From the NCBI GenBank assembly GCA_965212085.1, contig OZ243042.1, forward strand, positions 1,116,001-1,180,000: DNA of 64,000 nucleotides, written 5' to 3'. This document shows positions 1 through 8,719 of this stretch, in pieces (the first letter of the stretch is position 1; each line of letters begins with the position of its first letter). The translations under genes and the position numbers were made by a program. The notes beneath the pieces were generated by a model. The model worked only from the letters and a program-made list of their open reading frames with translations. It searched no databases and was not told where the DNA came from. The DNA comes from JAHRAW01 sp965212085. GTDB taxonomy: Bacteria > Pseudomonadota > Gammaproteobacteria > Arenicellales > Poriferihabitantaceae.

Positions 1-1256
1 GAGACAAACTCCAATTCGCGTTCCGCCTGCTGCATGAGTATGGTCAGGCGGTCTTCCCCGAGGACGCCGGGCAAAAATTCCGACTCTCGAGCCAGTTCCA
101 GGGCGCTTCCCAGGTCGGTTGGGATGGGTTCCCCCACGCCTTGCGCGGCTTCCGCGTAGGCGTTGCCGGTGGTCATCTGGCCGGGTTCGCGCTTTTGCTC
201 GACGCCATCCAGGCCGGCGGCGATTTCACAAGCCAGCAGATAATAGGGATTGCAATCCGCCGACCCATCGCGTTTTTCAACCCGCACGGCGTTGTCGGCG
301 CCCGCGATCACGCGCAAGCCGACGGTGCGGTTATCCGGGCCCCAACTGTTGTTGACCGGGCAGAAGGAATAGGGCGTGCGGCGGCGGTAGGCGTTGGGTG
401 TGGTCGCGCTGACCACCGCCATTTCAGCCATCCGCCGCTGCAGCCCGGCCAGGTAGGCGCGTCCGACAGCCGACAGTTTGCCGTTGTCGGCGAACTGATT
501 CACGCCGTTTTTCCACAGCGAATGGTGGGTGTGGAAACCATTGCCCGACTGGTCGGCAAACGGTTTGGCCATAAAGGTCGCCAGATAATCATGGCGCATC
601 GCCAGATCCTTGACCAAACTGCGGAACATAACGGCGCGGTCGGCGGCCTGCAACGCCTCGCCGTAGCGTATATTCACTTCCACCTGGCCCGGCGCATACT
701 CAGGGTTGGACTGTTCGATGGGGATTCCCATGGCGTTGATATGCGTGCGGATTGGCCCCAGCACGTGCTCCATCTCCGCAGCCCGGTTGAGGCTGTAGAC
801 CTGAATTCCCCGGTCGCGGGGCAGGCTGGTCTGCGGGTCCAGCAGGTAAAACTCCAGTTCGGCGCCCACCTTGACCTCAAACCCCAGCCCGGCGGCGCGT
901 TCAACCTGCTGGATCAGCGCGCCACGGGGGTCAATGGGCACCGGTCGGTGGTCCGTGCCTTCGGTGCGCCCCATGCATACCGCAACACCGGGCTCCCAGG
1001 GCGACGCCATCGGCTCAGAGAGCGGGAAAATGTGCATATCGGGATAGCCGTTGTCCATGTTGACGTACGGCGTGTCCCAGATATCCGAAGTCATGTCCAT
1101 CACAAACAGCACCATGGACAACGCATTGCCGGCCTCGCAGACGGTGGGCCAATGGCTGGCCGGGATGCGCTTGCCGCGCATGATGCCGTTGAGATCGCCC
1201 ACGCCCATGGCCACCGTGTGGGTGCCCTGGGGCAGCGCAAAAGCATCGCTGGTCAT
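1..1256 (-). CDS. Glutamine synthetase family protein (type III / PuuA-like), 3' end outside window
   Basis: The gene reads leftward from an ATG at 1256 and is still open at base 1, so 418 codons are visible and the C-terminus is missing. The reading frame shows glutamine synthetase signatures: GAELEFYL (residues 131-138) for the glutamate-site beta strand, EQSNPEYAPGQVEVN (about 181-195), and NGFHTHHSLW (239-248) matching the NGxHxHxSLW-type catalytic loop. The family ligates glutamate to ammonia or to an amine using ATP. The divergent neighbour is a sarcosine-oxidase-like amine oxidase, so a gamma-glutamylation role in amine catabolism (PuuA or GlnT type) is more likely than housekeeping GlnA. 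That substrate assignment is inference. A GGGGAA ribosome site lies about 7 bases before the chosen ATG. Confidence 0.85.
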   Translation of the reverse strand, partial: MTSDAFALPQGTHTVAMGVGDLNGIMRGKRIPASHWPTVCEAGNALSMVLFVMDMTSDIWDTPYVNMDNGYPDMHIFPLSEPMASPWEPGVAVCMGRTEGTDHRPVPIDPRGALIQQVERAAGLGFEVKVGAELEFYLLDPQTSLPRDRGIQVYSLNRAAEMEHVLGPIRTHINAMGIPIEQSNPEYAPGQVEVNIRYGEALQAADRAVMFRSLVKDLAMRHDYLATFMAKPFADQSGNGFHTHHSLWKNGVNQFADNGKLSAVGRAYLAGLQRRMAEMAVVSATTPNAYRRRTPYSFCPVNNSWGPDNRTVGLRVIAGADNAVRVEKRDGSADCNPYYLLACEIAAGLDGVEQKREPGQMTTGNAYAEAAQGVGEPIPTDLGSALELARESEFLPGVLGEDRLTILMQQAERELEFV

Positions 1257-1317
1257 GGCGCGGCGTTTCCCCGGATTTGGCCGGAATGCGGCGATCTGTT
1301 CGCCCGGCGGGAATTTC

Positions 1318-1354
1318 TGTATACTGTATACATAGTCCAGCGGTATGCTATAAA
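1318..1354. promoter_or_regulatory. 15-base palindrome and extended -10 promoter between divergent amine genes
   Basis: Bases 1318-1332 form a perfect palindrome, TGTATACTGTATACA. On the plus strand it ends 16 bases before TGC-TATAAA (1346-1354), an extended -10 box for the oxidase gene, so it sits over the -35 position. TGTATAC-type half sites are typical of GntR-family operators. The palindrome lies between the glutamine synthetase-like and oxidase genes and could control both. The regulator is not in the window. Confidence 0.5.
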
Positions 1355-1384
1355 GAAAATCCGGTAAATGCAAGGGCAACCTGG

Positions 1385-2536
1385 GTGGTTAAACCAAAAA
1401 ACAGCGACGTGGTGGTGGTGGGGGCCGGTATCAGCGGCGTCATGAGCGCGCTCAGCCTCCTCCAAAAAGGGCACAACGTCTCCCTCATAGACCGCTGGGA
1501 ACCCGGCCACGGGCGCGCCTCGTCCAGCGATTTCAACCGCGTCATTCGCTCGATTCACGGCAAGGACGCGTTTTATACGCGCTGGGCGCGCGACGCGAGG
1601 CTGCGCTGGCTGGAACTGCAGGCGGAGCTTGGCTGCACGATCTACGTGGAGTGCGGCGCGTTGGTGCTGGCGGGCAAAGGCCATTCCGACTGGGAAGACG
1701 CCACCGCGGACACTTTTGTGGAAGTGGGCGTACCCCACAGCCGTTACGAGGCGGACGAGTTGCGGATTCGCTTTCCCCAGTTTGACTGCGGCGGCATCGC
1801 CTACGGCTTGTATGAACCGGAAGCGGGCCTGCTGATGGCGCACCGGATCGTGGTCGAATCGGTCAAATTATTTCAGCGCCGCGGCGGCGCTTTGTTGCGC
1901 GGCGGGGTGGTTACCGATGACCGGGAAAAATTGCTGTTTGAAGGCAAACCCCTTGAAGCGGACCTGATCGTGGTCGCCACCGGCCCGTGGCTCGGCGACA
2001 TGTACCCGCGAACGGTGCGCCCCATCAGCAAAGTGGTGCGTCAGAACATCATTTACACCTCAACCCCGGAAGGCGACTGCTCCTACGACGCCGGCAACAT
2101 GCCCTGCTGGATAGACCATGAAGCGAGCGCCTACGGGGTTCCCTCCGTGGAAGGCCACGGCGTCAAGGCGGCCATCGCCTGGAGTGAGACCGTCATTGAT
2201 CTGGATAACGATGAGCGCGTGGTCGATCAGGCCACCTTCACCCGCACCCGGCAATACCTGCGGCGCCGGATTCCGGGGTTGGTGGGGCAGCGCGCGGTGG
2301 ACCAAAAAGCCTGCCAGATTGCCATGACTCCGGACACGCATTTTATTATTGACCACCACCCGGAGTATGAAAACGTGCTGCTGGTCGGCGGCTGTTCGGG
2401 GCATCTGTTCAAACACGGGCCGGTTTTGGGGGATTTCGTCGCCGGGGTCGGCGTGCATGAATTCGGCACCGCAAAACGCTTCAAACTCGGCCGGCGGCAC
2501 AGCCTGGCCCTTGGCGATTCGCCATCGGGCCGATAA
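1385..2536 (+). CDS. FAD-dependent amine oxidase, monomeric sarcosine oxidase / N-methyltryptophan oxidase type
   Basis: This 383-residue protein belongs to the DAO family (PF01266). The dinucleotide fold VVVVGAGISG is at residues 9-18. A C-terminal CQIAMTPDTHFIID (from residue 310) followed by GGCSGHLFK matches the motif in monomeric sarcosine oxidase, where the first cysteine carries covalent FAD. The family oxidises secondary or N-methyl amines to imines with release of hydrogen peroxide. I chose the GTG at 1385: AAGGG lies 6-7 bases upstream and the start falls just before the Rossmann fold. An in-frame upstream extension to 1277 would run through the promoter. It is divergent from the glutamine synthetase-like gene, suggesting one amine-use locus. 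The exact substrate is unknown. Confidence 0.82.
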   Translation: MVKPKNSDVVVVGAGISGVMSALSLLQKGHNVSLIDRWEPGHGRASSSDFNRVIRSIHGKDAFYTRWARDARLRWLELQAELGCTIYVECGALVLAGKGHSDWEDATADTFVEVGVPHSRYEADELRIRFPQFDCGGIAYGLYEPEAGLLMAHRIVVESVKLFQRRGGALLRGGVVTDDREKLLFEGKPLEADLIVVATGPWLGDMYPRTVRPISKVVRQNIIYTSTPEGDCSYDAGNMPCWIDHEASAYGVPSVEGHGVKAAIAWSETVIDLDNDERVVDQATFTRTRQYLRRRIPGLVGQRAVDQKACQIAMTPDTHFIIDHHPEYENVLLVGGCSGHLFKHGPVLGDFVAGVGVHEFGTAKRFKLGRRHSLALGDSPSGR

Positions 2537-2638
2537 TCCCGATAGCCCGCGGAATGTGCTTCGCCGCCGCGATTGTCTATAATCCGCCGTTCCAAGCCCA
2601 CCACCCAGGCTCACCCCGAAGCCGTGGCCGAAAATCAG

Positions 2639-3592
2639 ATGACCCAAAAAATCGTTTGCGCCCTGTATAAATTCACCGCGCTTGAAAATCTCGAAGCGTT
2701 GCGGCTGGGGTTGTTGGCGGTGATGAAGGACAACGGTGTGCGCGGGACGGTGTTGTTGGCCGGGGAGGGCGTCAACGGGACCATTTCCGGCGGGCGTGGC
2801 GGCGTTGATGCGGTGTTGTTGTGGCTGGGCCGGTGGCCGGGGCTTGACGGCATTGAGCCCGGGGAGTCGTTCACCGATGCTGCGCCGTTCAGGCGCACCC
2901 GGGTCAAACTCAAGCGGGAGATCGTCACCATGGGCGTGGCCGGCATTGACCCCCGCCGCTCCGGCGACCACGTTGACCCGCAGGACTGGAATGCGTTGTT
3001 GGATGACGACGACGTCCTGGTGATCGACGTTCGCAACGAGTATGAGGTGAAGATCGGCGCGTTCGAGGGCGCGCTCAATCCCGGCACCACCAACTTCCGG
3101 GAATTCCCCGGCTTTGCCGACGCGCACCTCGACCCGCGCAAACACAAAAAAATCGCGATGTACTGCACCGGCGGCATCCGCTGCGAGAAGTCCACGGCCT
3201 ACCTGAAGCAGCGCGGGTTTGATCAGGTGTTCCACTTGAAGGGCGGAATCCTGAAATACCTTGTGTGCGTGCCCGAAGCCGAATCGCGATGGCGCGGGGA
3301 ATGTTTCGTGTTCGACGAACGGGTGGCCGTAGATCATCAGTTGAACCGGGGTGGTTACGATCAATGCCACGCCTGCCGCGCGCCGATTTCCGAGGCCGAC
3401 AAGCGCAGCGACCAATACCTCCCCGGCGCCGGCTGCCCGCACTGCCATGCGCGGGTATCCGCCGCCGACCGGGCGCGCTTTTTGCAGCGGCAAAAGCAGG
3501 TTGAACTGGCGGCCGACCGGGGCGTGGTTCACATCGGGCCCCAAGCCATGGCCGGGCGGGTGAAGTCAGGGGAAAAAACCGCCCGGCGCTAA
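2639..3592 (+). CDS. trhO: tRNA uridine(34) hydroxylase TrhO (YceA), rhodanese-domain protein
   Basis: The 317-residue product has the TrhO layout: an N-terminal acylphosphatase-like domain, a rhodanese domain, and a cysteine-rich tail. The active-site loop YCTGGIRCEKS lies near residues 175-185, and the tail carries CHACRAPI and GCPHCHAR, which look like a metal site. TrhO makes 5-hydroxyuridine at the wobble position of certain tRNAs. The ATG at 2639 gives the usual N-terminus (MTQKIVCALYKF). A TATAAT box is at 2578-2583 with no convincing -35. The 3' end overlaps the convergent EamA gene by 4 bases. Confidence 0.93.
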   Translation: MTQKIVCALYKFTALENLEALRLGLLAVMKDNGVRGTVLLAGEGVNGTISGGRGGVDAVLLWLGRWPGLDGIEPGESFTDAAPFRRTRVKLKREIVTMGVAGIDPRRSGDHVDPQDWNALLDDDDVLVIDVRNEYEVKIGAFEGALNPGTTNFREFPGFADAHLDPRKHKKIAMYCTGGIRCEKSTAYLKQRGFDQVFHLKGGILKYLVCVPEAESRWRGECFVFDERVAVDHQLNRGGYDQCHACRAPISEADKRSDQYLPGAGCPHCHARVSAADRARFLQRQKQVELAADRGVVHIGPQAMAGRVKSGEKTARR

Positions 3593-4485
3593 CACTCGCC
3601 TCCGGCCCGCCGGTCCGGTTTTCCCGGCGCCAGAATCAGGGCGACCCCGAACAGGATGATGGCGCCGCCGACCAACGCCCGGGCAGCCGGTATTTCGTGC
3701 AGCCACAACCACGCCATGATGATGACGAACACCGGCTGCAGGAACAAAAAACTGGTGACGATTCCGGCCGGCAGTTTCGACAGGGCGTAGAACCACAGCA
3801 AAAAACCGATGCCGCTGGAAAAAACGCCCATGGCGGCGATGGACAACAACGCGCCGGCCGGCGCGTCGAGGGCCGCGTCAACGGCTTGCGGGAGCAGGTA
3901 CAACAATGGCAGGGTGCCGGCGATGCTGGTGCAGGCGGTCATCGTCAACGGCGAGTAACGGGCGAAAAAGGGTTTCTGAAAAACGAAGTAGATGGAGATC
4001 GAAAACACCGCGATCAACAGCATGAGGTAGCCGGCGAATTCGCCCTCGGCGCCTTTGCCGAAGGTGATCAGCGCGACCCCCGCGAGGCTGATGCCGATGC
4101 CGCCCCAGGCCGCTTTGGACAGTTTTTCGTGCAGGAACAGGCGCGCCAGCAAACTGACGAAAACCGGGTTGGCGGCGATGATCATGGAGGCGGCGCCGGC
4201 TGCGACCCGCCCGAGTCCGTGCACAAACAACAGTTGGTAGATGGTGATTCCCAGTACGCCGAGCAAAAAAATCAGCGGCAAGTCGCGCCGTTTCGGCAGC
4301 GCAAAGCGGCCCATGACGAACAACATCAAATAAAAAACGCAGGCCACCAGATAGCGCAACAATACCACCTGTTCGGCGCTGAAATACGGCAGCACCGCCT
4401 TGCTGGCCGGAAACGCAAAAGCCCACAGCAACACGGTTGCGAGCGCCGCCAACAGCGGTTTTTTCCGGGAAATCATTGCGGTCAC
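3589..4485 (-). CDS. DMT-family permease with two EamA domains
   Basis: The 298-residue protein is almost entirely hydrophobic, with about ten predicted membrane segments in two EamA repeats. The second repeat opens near the GEFAGYLMLLIAVFSISIYF stretch. The N-terminal segment LLAALATVLLWAFAFPASK is typical of the drug/metabolite transporter superfamily. Members export small metabolites or amino acids, and the substrate cannot be read from sequence. It converges on trhO with a 4-base overlap of stop regions and diverges from cca. A start at the ATG of MTAMISRKKP or at the internal ATG three codons later is equally possible. Confidence 0.88.
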   Translation of the reverse strand: MTAMISRKKPLLAALATVLLWAFAFPASKAVLPYFSAEQVVLLRYLVACVFYLMLFVMGRFALPKRRDLPLIFLLGVLGITIYQLLFVHGLGRVAAGAASMIIAANPVFVSLLARLFLHEKLSKAAWGGIGISLAGVALITFGKGAEGEFAGYLMLLIAVFSISIYFVFQKPFFARYSPLTMTACTSIAGTLPLLYLLPQAVDAALDAPAGALLSIAAMGVFSSGIGFLLWFYALSKLPAGIVTSFLFLQPVFVIIMAWLWLHEIPAARALVGGAIILFGVALILAPGKPDRRAGGEC

Positions 4486-4676
4486 CGGTTCATCGCGCCC
4501 GCCGGTTGCGAAGCGCGCAAAGAGAAATACCCATCGGTGGCGGAATTATAGTCACTCTCCCGACCCGGATGATGGCGGTTTTCGGCACCGCACCTGAAGC
4601 GCGCCGGCGCGCCGGGTCAGCATTTTTGCCGCACATTTCGTACATTCACGGCAAATGCCGCCATAATACCCGCCCC

Positions 4677-5951
4677 ATGAAAGATCCCGCGGACAATCTT
4701 GAGGCGTACCTGGTGGGCGGCGCGGTGCGCGACCGCTTGCTCGGCCTTGAGGTGCGCGACCGGGACTGGGTAGTGGTCGGCGCGACCCCGAAGCGCATGC
4801 TGGAGCGGGGATTCAAACCGGCCGGGGAGGACTTCCCGGTGTTCCTGCATCCGCACAGCGGCGAGCAATACGCCCTCGCCCGGCGCGAGCGCAAAACCGC
4901 GAAGGGCTATAAAGGTTTCGACGTCATCAGCGACCCGGACATCACCCTGGAGCAGGATCTGCAACGCCGCGACTTGACCATAAACGCCATCGCCATGGAC
5001 GCACGGGGCAACCTGATCGACCCCTTTGACGGCGCCGGCGATATTGCGCGGCGCACCCTGAAGCACGTCTCCCCGGCGTTCAGCGAAGACCCGGTGCGGG
5101 TGCTGCGGGTGGCCCGTTTCAAGGCCCGGTTTCACCAAATGGGGTTCAGCGTGGACCCCGCCACCCAAGCGTTGATGACGCGCATGGTGGACAACGGCGA
5201 AGTCGATGCGCTGCAGCCGGAGCGGGTGTGGCGGGAGTTGCACGGCGCGCTTTGTGAGGCCGGAAGCGCGCGCTTTATCAACGAACTGCGGCAATGCGGC
5301 GCCCTTGAAAAAGTCCTGCCGGAAGTGGACGCCCTGTTTGGCGTGCCGCAACCCGTCGAACACCATCCCGAACGCGACACCGGCGTCCACGTCATGCTGG
5401 CGCTGGATGCGGCGCACCGGTTGAGCGACGACCCCAGGGTGATCTTTGCCGTGCTGACCCACGACCTCGGCAAGGCGCTGACCCCGGAAAACGCGCTGCC
5501 CGCCCACCGCGGCCATGAAAAATCCGGGCTGCGCCTGGTGGAGGCGATGTGCGAACGCCTGCGCGCCCCGGAAAAATATCGCAAACTGGCGCTGCGGGTA
5601 TGCGAATATCACCTGCACCACCACCGCATGCAAACCCTCAAGCCGTCAACGGCGCTGACCCTGCTGGAACACCTGGACGCATTCCGGCAGCCCGGCAACG
5701 TGGAATTGTTCAGCCTGTGCTGCGTTGCCGACCTGCGCGGGCGCACCGGCAGGGAAGAAGCCGATTGCCCGCAGTCGGAATTGTTGCGGCGTTATCATCA
5801 GGCCGCCGCGTCGGTGAACGCCGCCGCCATCGCCGAAGATTGCCCGGACGGCGCAAAAATCAAAAAAGAACTCCGGCGACAACGGAGCGCGGCGATTGCT
5901 GCGGTGAAAAAGGAAAACCAAAGCGCCCGCCCGGCCATCAAGACCGCATAA
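4677..5951 (+). CDS. cca: CCA-adding multifunctional tRNA nucleotidyltransferase
   Basis: The 424-residue product aligns by eye with E. coli Cca throughout. The nucleotidyltransferase core has GGAVRD and RDRDWVVVG near the N-terminus, the FPVFLHP stretch, and RRDLTINA, followed by EDPVRVLRVARF. A C-terminal HD phosphohydrolase domain is present (HDLGKALTP, then HRGHEKSG). It adds or repairs CCA on tRNA 3' ends, and the HD domain gives phosphatase/phosphodiesterase activity in the gammaproteobacterial form. I chose the ATG at 4677 because it gives the normal N-terminus. The open frame extends upstream to 4437 only as non-homologous sequence over the divergent EamA start. It is followed after 4 bases by the VOC gene. 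Confidence 0.95.
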   Translation: MKDPADNLEAYLVGGAVRDRLLGLEVRDRDWVVVGATPKRMLERGFKPAGEDFPVFLHPHSGEQYALARRERKTAKGYKGFDVISDPDITLEQDLQRRDLTINAIAMDARGNLIDPFDGAGDIARRTLKHVSPAFSEDPVRVLRVARFKARFHQMGFSVDPATQALMTRMVDNGEVDALQPERVWRELHGALCEAGSARFINELRQCGALEKVLPEVDALFGVPQPVEHHPERDTGVHVMLALDAAHRLSDDPRVIFAVLTHDLGKALTPENALPAHRGHEKSGLRLVEAMCERLRAPEKYRKLALRVCEYHLHHHRMQTLKPSTALTLLEHLDAFRQPGNVELFSLCCVADLRGRTGREEADCPQSELLRRYHQAAASVNAAAIAEDCPDGAKIKKELRRQRSAAIAAVKKENQSARPAIKTA

Positions 5952-5955
5952 AGCA

Positions 5956-6399
5956 ATGAAAAACCTGAACGAACTCACCGCCGAAGAAATGGGCCACCTG
6001 CTGAGCGGTTTCGGGATCAACCTGCTGGTCGGGCGGATTGAGCGCAGCGTGTCGTTTCTTGAAGACGTGTTACGGTTCAAGGCGCTCCGCCAGTCGGACG
6101 ACTACGCCGTCCTTGCCCACCGCAAGCAGTTATATCAGTTGCACGCCGATTCCACTTACGCCTCCCATCCGCTCTACGCGCACCTGCCCGAAGCCGGTTT
6201 GCGCGGCGTCGGGGTGGAGTTGCGGTTGTATCAAGTTGACCCCGACCGCGCCGAACGCCGCGCCAGAGAAATCGGCTATCCAGTCCTGCAAGCCACCGCC
6301 GACAAACCCCACGGCCTGCGCGAATGTTTTCTGCCGGACCCGGACGGCTACTGCTGGGTTCCTTCGGTGAAGATCCGCCCGCGAACGGATGCCCGATGA
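5956..6399 (+). CDS. VOC (glyoxalase/bleomycin-resistance fold) family protein
   Basis: The 147-residue protein shows the single-domain vicinal-oxygen-chelate pattern: an opening beta strand with RSVSFLEDVLRF (FYxxvLGF-like), a middle helix DRAERRAREIGYPVLQ, and a closing FLPDPDGYCWVPS (DPDGyxwe-like). VOC proteins bind a metal and act as lyases, dioxygenases or resistance proteins, and the reaction here is not identifiable. It starts 4 bases after cca and ends in an ATGA overlap with the next gene, so the three are probably co-transcribed. Confidence 0.8.
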   Translation: MKNLNELTAEEMGHLLSGFGINLLVGRIERSVSFLEDVLRFKALRQSDDYAVLAHRKQLYQLHADSTYASHPLYAHLPEAGLRGVGVELRLYQVDPDRAERRAREIGYPVLQATADKPHGLRECFLPDPDGYCWVPSVKIRPRTDAR

Positions 6400-7160
6400 C
6401 CGCCATCAAAGGCATCCTGTTTGACAAGGACGGCACGCTGTTGGATTTCAACGGCACTTGGCTTGGGCCTTACCGACGCGCGGCGGAGTATTTGCAGGGG
6501 CGTTTTGGCGAGCGCGCCGATGCGGATATGCTGCTGGCGCGCGGCGGATTTATCGCCAAAACCAAAACCTGGCGGGCGGATTCGCCGCTGGCTTCGGGGC
6601 ATAACCGGGAAATCATCGAGTTCTGGGGGGGCATCATTGGTCAGCCCCTGGGCGGCGCCGAGCGGCGGGCTGTTGAGGGGATTTTCACCCTGCCGCCCGG
6701 CGGATATGTGCCGGTTATGGACAACCCGGACGACCTGGGCGCGCTGCTGGCCGAGTTGCGCCGCCCCGGCATCCGGCTTGGCCTCGCCACCATGGACAAC
6801 GAGTCCAATGCCCGTTCTATGCTGCGGGCCATCGGCGCCGAAGCGTTGTTTGATTTTGTCTGCGGCGCCGACAGCGGCCACGGCGTCAAGCCGGAGGCGG
6901 GCATGGTGCTGGCTTTTTGCCGGGCTTGCGGGTTGCGCTGCGATCAGGTGATGATGGTGGGGGACAGCCCCAGGGATTTGAACATGGGCCGAAACGCCGG
7001 CGTGGCGCTCACCGTCGGGGTATTGACCGGCGCCCACACCGAAGCCGACCTCGCGCCCCGCGCGGACTTGGTGCTGGAAAGCATCGCCGAACTGAAAGCA
7101 CTGAAAGCGCTGACCGGCGAAAACCCGCAACAAGCGTCCGCCGCCGGTCGCGCCAAATAA
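6396..7160 (+). CDS. HAD-superfamily phosphatase, phosphoglycolate-phosphatase-like
   Basis: This 254-residue protein carries all HAD motifs: FDKDGTLLDF (residues 8-17) with the nucleophilic Asp, the TMDNES region for motif II, HGVKPEAGM with the motif III lysine, and MVGDSPRDLNMGRNAG for motif IV. A helical cap sits between motifs I and II, as in phosphoglycolate phosphatase relatives. The likely activity is phosphomonoester hydrolysis in the cytoplasm, and the substrate is not determined. The ATG at 6396 overlaps the TGA of the VOC gene, which fixes the start and implies translational coupling. Confidence 0.87.
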   Translation: MTAIKGILFDKDGTLLDFNGTWLGPYRRAAEYLQGRFGERADADMLLARGGFIAKTKTWRADSPLASGHNREIIEFWGGIIGQPLGGAERRAVEGIFTLPPGGYVPVMDNPDDLGALLAELRRPGIRLGLATMDNESNARSMLRAIGAEALFDFVCGADSGHGVKPEAGMVLAFCRACGLRCDQVMMVGDSPRDLNMGRNAGVALTVGVLTGAHTEADLAPRADLVLESIAELKALKALTGENPQQASAAGRAK

Positions 7161-7284
7161 ATCCGCCCGCCGGGAAACTTATCGCCGCAATGGTTATCAT
7201 AAGGATTGTGACCCAATAGCAGGCCGGCGACCCCGATCATCCAACCCACCGACCGGATTCGCCCCGGCCAGCCGGCAAACGACA

Positions 7285-7761
7285 ATGACAGCAGAAGTAG
7301 CAGAAGCAGCAGAAGCGGAGCAAACCTACTCCAAACCCAACGACGCCGAACTGCGCGAGCGGCTTACCCCGCTGGCGTATCAGGTTACCCGGCGGGACGG
7401 CACCGAGCCGCCCTTCAACAACCAATATCACGATGAAAAACGCGACGGCATCTACGTCGACGTGGTCAGCGGCGAGCCGTTGTTTTCCTCCCTGGACAAG
7501 TTTGATTCGGGCACCGGCTGGCCGAGTTTCACCCAACCCCTGGCGCCCGGTCATATCGCCGAGAAGACCGACTTCAAGTTGCTCTGGCCGCGCACCGAAG
7601 TCAGGAGTGTGCACGGCGAATCCCACCTCGGCCACGTTTTCAAGGACGGGCCGGCACCCACCGGGCTGCGCTATTGCATGAACTCGGCGGCTATGCGCTT
7701 CATCCCCAAAGCGGATTTGGAGCGCGCCGGTTACGGCCGCTATTCGGAGTTATTTGAATGA
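7285..7761 (+). CDS. msrB: Peptide-methionine (R)-S-oxide reductase MsrB
   Basis: The 158-residue protein has the MsrB domain: TEPPFNNQYHDEKRDGIY, the SGTGWPSF loop, HLGHVFKDGP, and the catalytic cysteine in RYCMNSAAMRF near the C-terminus. It reduces methionine-R-sulfoxide in damaged proteins. The CxxC pairs that bind zinc in many MsrB proteins are absent, so this is a metal-free form. The first residues (MTAEVAEAAEAE) come from a short GCAGAAG-type DNA repeat, so a downstream start cannot be excluded. Its 3' end overlaps the DUF1223 gene by 4 bases. Confidence 0.93.
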   Translation: MTAEVAEAAEAEQTYSKPNDAELRERLTPLAYQVTRRDGTEPPFNNQYHDEKRDGIYVDVVSGEPLFSSLDKFDSGTGWPSFTQPLAPGHIAEKTDFKLLWPRTEVRSVHGESHLGHVFKDGPAPTGLRYCMNSAAMRFIPKADLERAGYGRYSELFE

Positions 7762-8585
7762 ATATTATTTTGAAATCTTGTTTGAAATCGTTCGCGGTAG
7801 CGGCGCTCGGCCTGTCGCTGTCGTGGGTACATGCCGACGATGACCAAATCTCCGTGACCAGCGGCGAGTTCAGGGTCCCGGTGGTCGAATTGTACACCTC
7901 CGAAGGATGCAGCAGCTGCCCGTCGGCGGACAACTGGCTGCGGCGGCTCGGCGAGTCGCTGAACCAGGACTTCAACGCGGTGCCGCTGGCCTTCCACGTT
8001 GATTACTGGAACTACCTCGGCTGGACCGACCCGTATTCCCGGCCCTCGTTCACCAAACGCCAGCGCGAGGCCCCCGCCAACCGCCGCCGGGGCGGAATCT
8101 ACACCCCGGAGTTTGTGGTGGACGGGCGCGAGGCGCGGGGCGGAGACGCCATCCTGCGCTCCATTCGCAAAGCCAACTCGCAAAAAGCCGAAGCGACCAT
8201 CCGCGTGGACGTGCTGAGCGGCGGTGGCGGCGCGGATGAAGACGCGAACAATATCAAAGCGCGCATAGACGTGGATATGGCCGCCGACAACCACGCCGGG
8301 CCGGGCGGCGTGCAGGCTTTCGTGGCGATATACGAAAGCGGCATCACCCGAGAAATCGGCGCCGGCGAAAATTACGGCAGAACCCTCAAGCACGATTTCG
8401 TGGTGCGCCACTGGAGCCGCCCCATCGCCATTCGCGAGGGCGCCAACCACGCCGGCGTTGACCTTGAAATTCCCGCCGACTGGAGCCGCGCCAACCTCGG
8501 GCTGGCGGTGGTGGTGCTCGACCGCGACAGCGGCGAAACCCTGCAAGCGGTCCGCACCTCGCTGGCGTCGTTGTTTCCGGGCTAA
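7758..8585 (+). CDS. DUF1223 exported thioredoxin-fold protein
   Basis: This 275-residue protein has a cleavable signal peptide (about residues 1-26, ending SWVHA). The mature part opens with VVELYTSEGCSSCPSAD, the DUF1223 hallmark with a CSSC redox-like motif, and continues with DYWNYLGWTDPYSRPSFTKR and YTPEFVVDG. The family has a thioredoxin-like fold in the periplasm and unproven chemistry. The start overlaps the msrB stop as ATGA, so it is translationally coupled to msrB. A link to repair of oxidised periplasmic proteins is plausible but is inference. Confidence 0.85.
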   Translation: MNIILKSCLKSFAVAALGLSLSWVHADDDQISVTSGEFRVPVVELYTSEGCSSCPSADNWLRRLGESLNQDFNAVPLAFHVDYWNYLGWTDPYSRPSFTKRQREAPANRRRGGIYTPEFVVDGREARGGDAILRSIRKANSQKAEATIRVDVLSGGGGADEDANNIKARIDVDMAADNHAGPGGVQAFVAIYESGITREIGAGENYGRTLKHDFVVRHWSRPIAIREGANHAGVDLEIPADWSRANLGLAVVVLDRDSGETLQAVRTSLASLFPG

Positions 8586-8650
8586 GCGCGCCAGGCGCGC
8601 CCCTTCCGCGTTTCGCGGTTTGTCCCCCTCCGGCGCGGTCCGCCGCACAA

Positions 8651-8678
8651 CTTGAATTCGCCCGCGCCGTCCCCATGT
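8651..8678 (+). promoter_or_regulatory. Sigma-32 (RpoH) promoter for hsp20
   Basis: CTTGAA at 8651-8656 is followed after 14 bases by CCCCATGT at 8671-8678. This matches the RpoH consensus CTTGAAA-N11-16-CCCCATnT almost exactly and lies 42 bases upstream of the small heat-shock gene. The cognate sigma factor gene, rpoH, is at 17.8 kb. Confidence 0.82.
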
Positions 8679-8719
8679 AAGCGTACATAATCGTTACCAC
8701 TCTTTGGAGAGTTATTACC

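Noticed and set aside
141..1367. Long plus-strand open frame of 408 codons
   Set aside because: It is antisense to the glutamine synthetase-like gene, whose frame shows clear family motifs. The plus-strand translation has none.
2060..3544. Long minus-strand open frame of 494 codons
   Set aside because: It lies opposite the amine oxidase and trhO genes, which have recognisable motifs. High GC keeps the opposite frame open.
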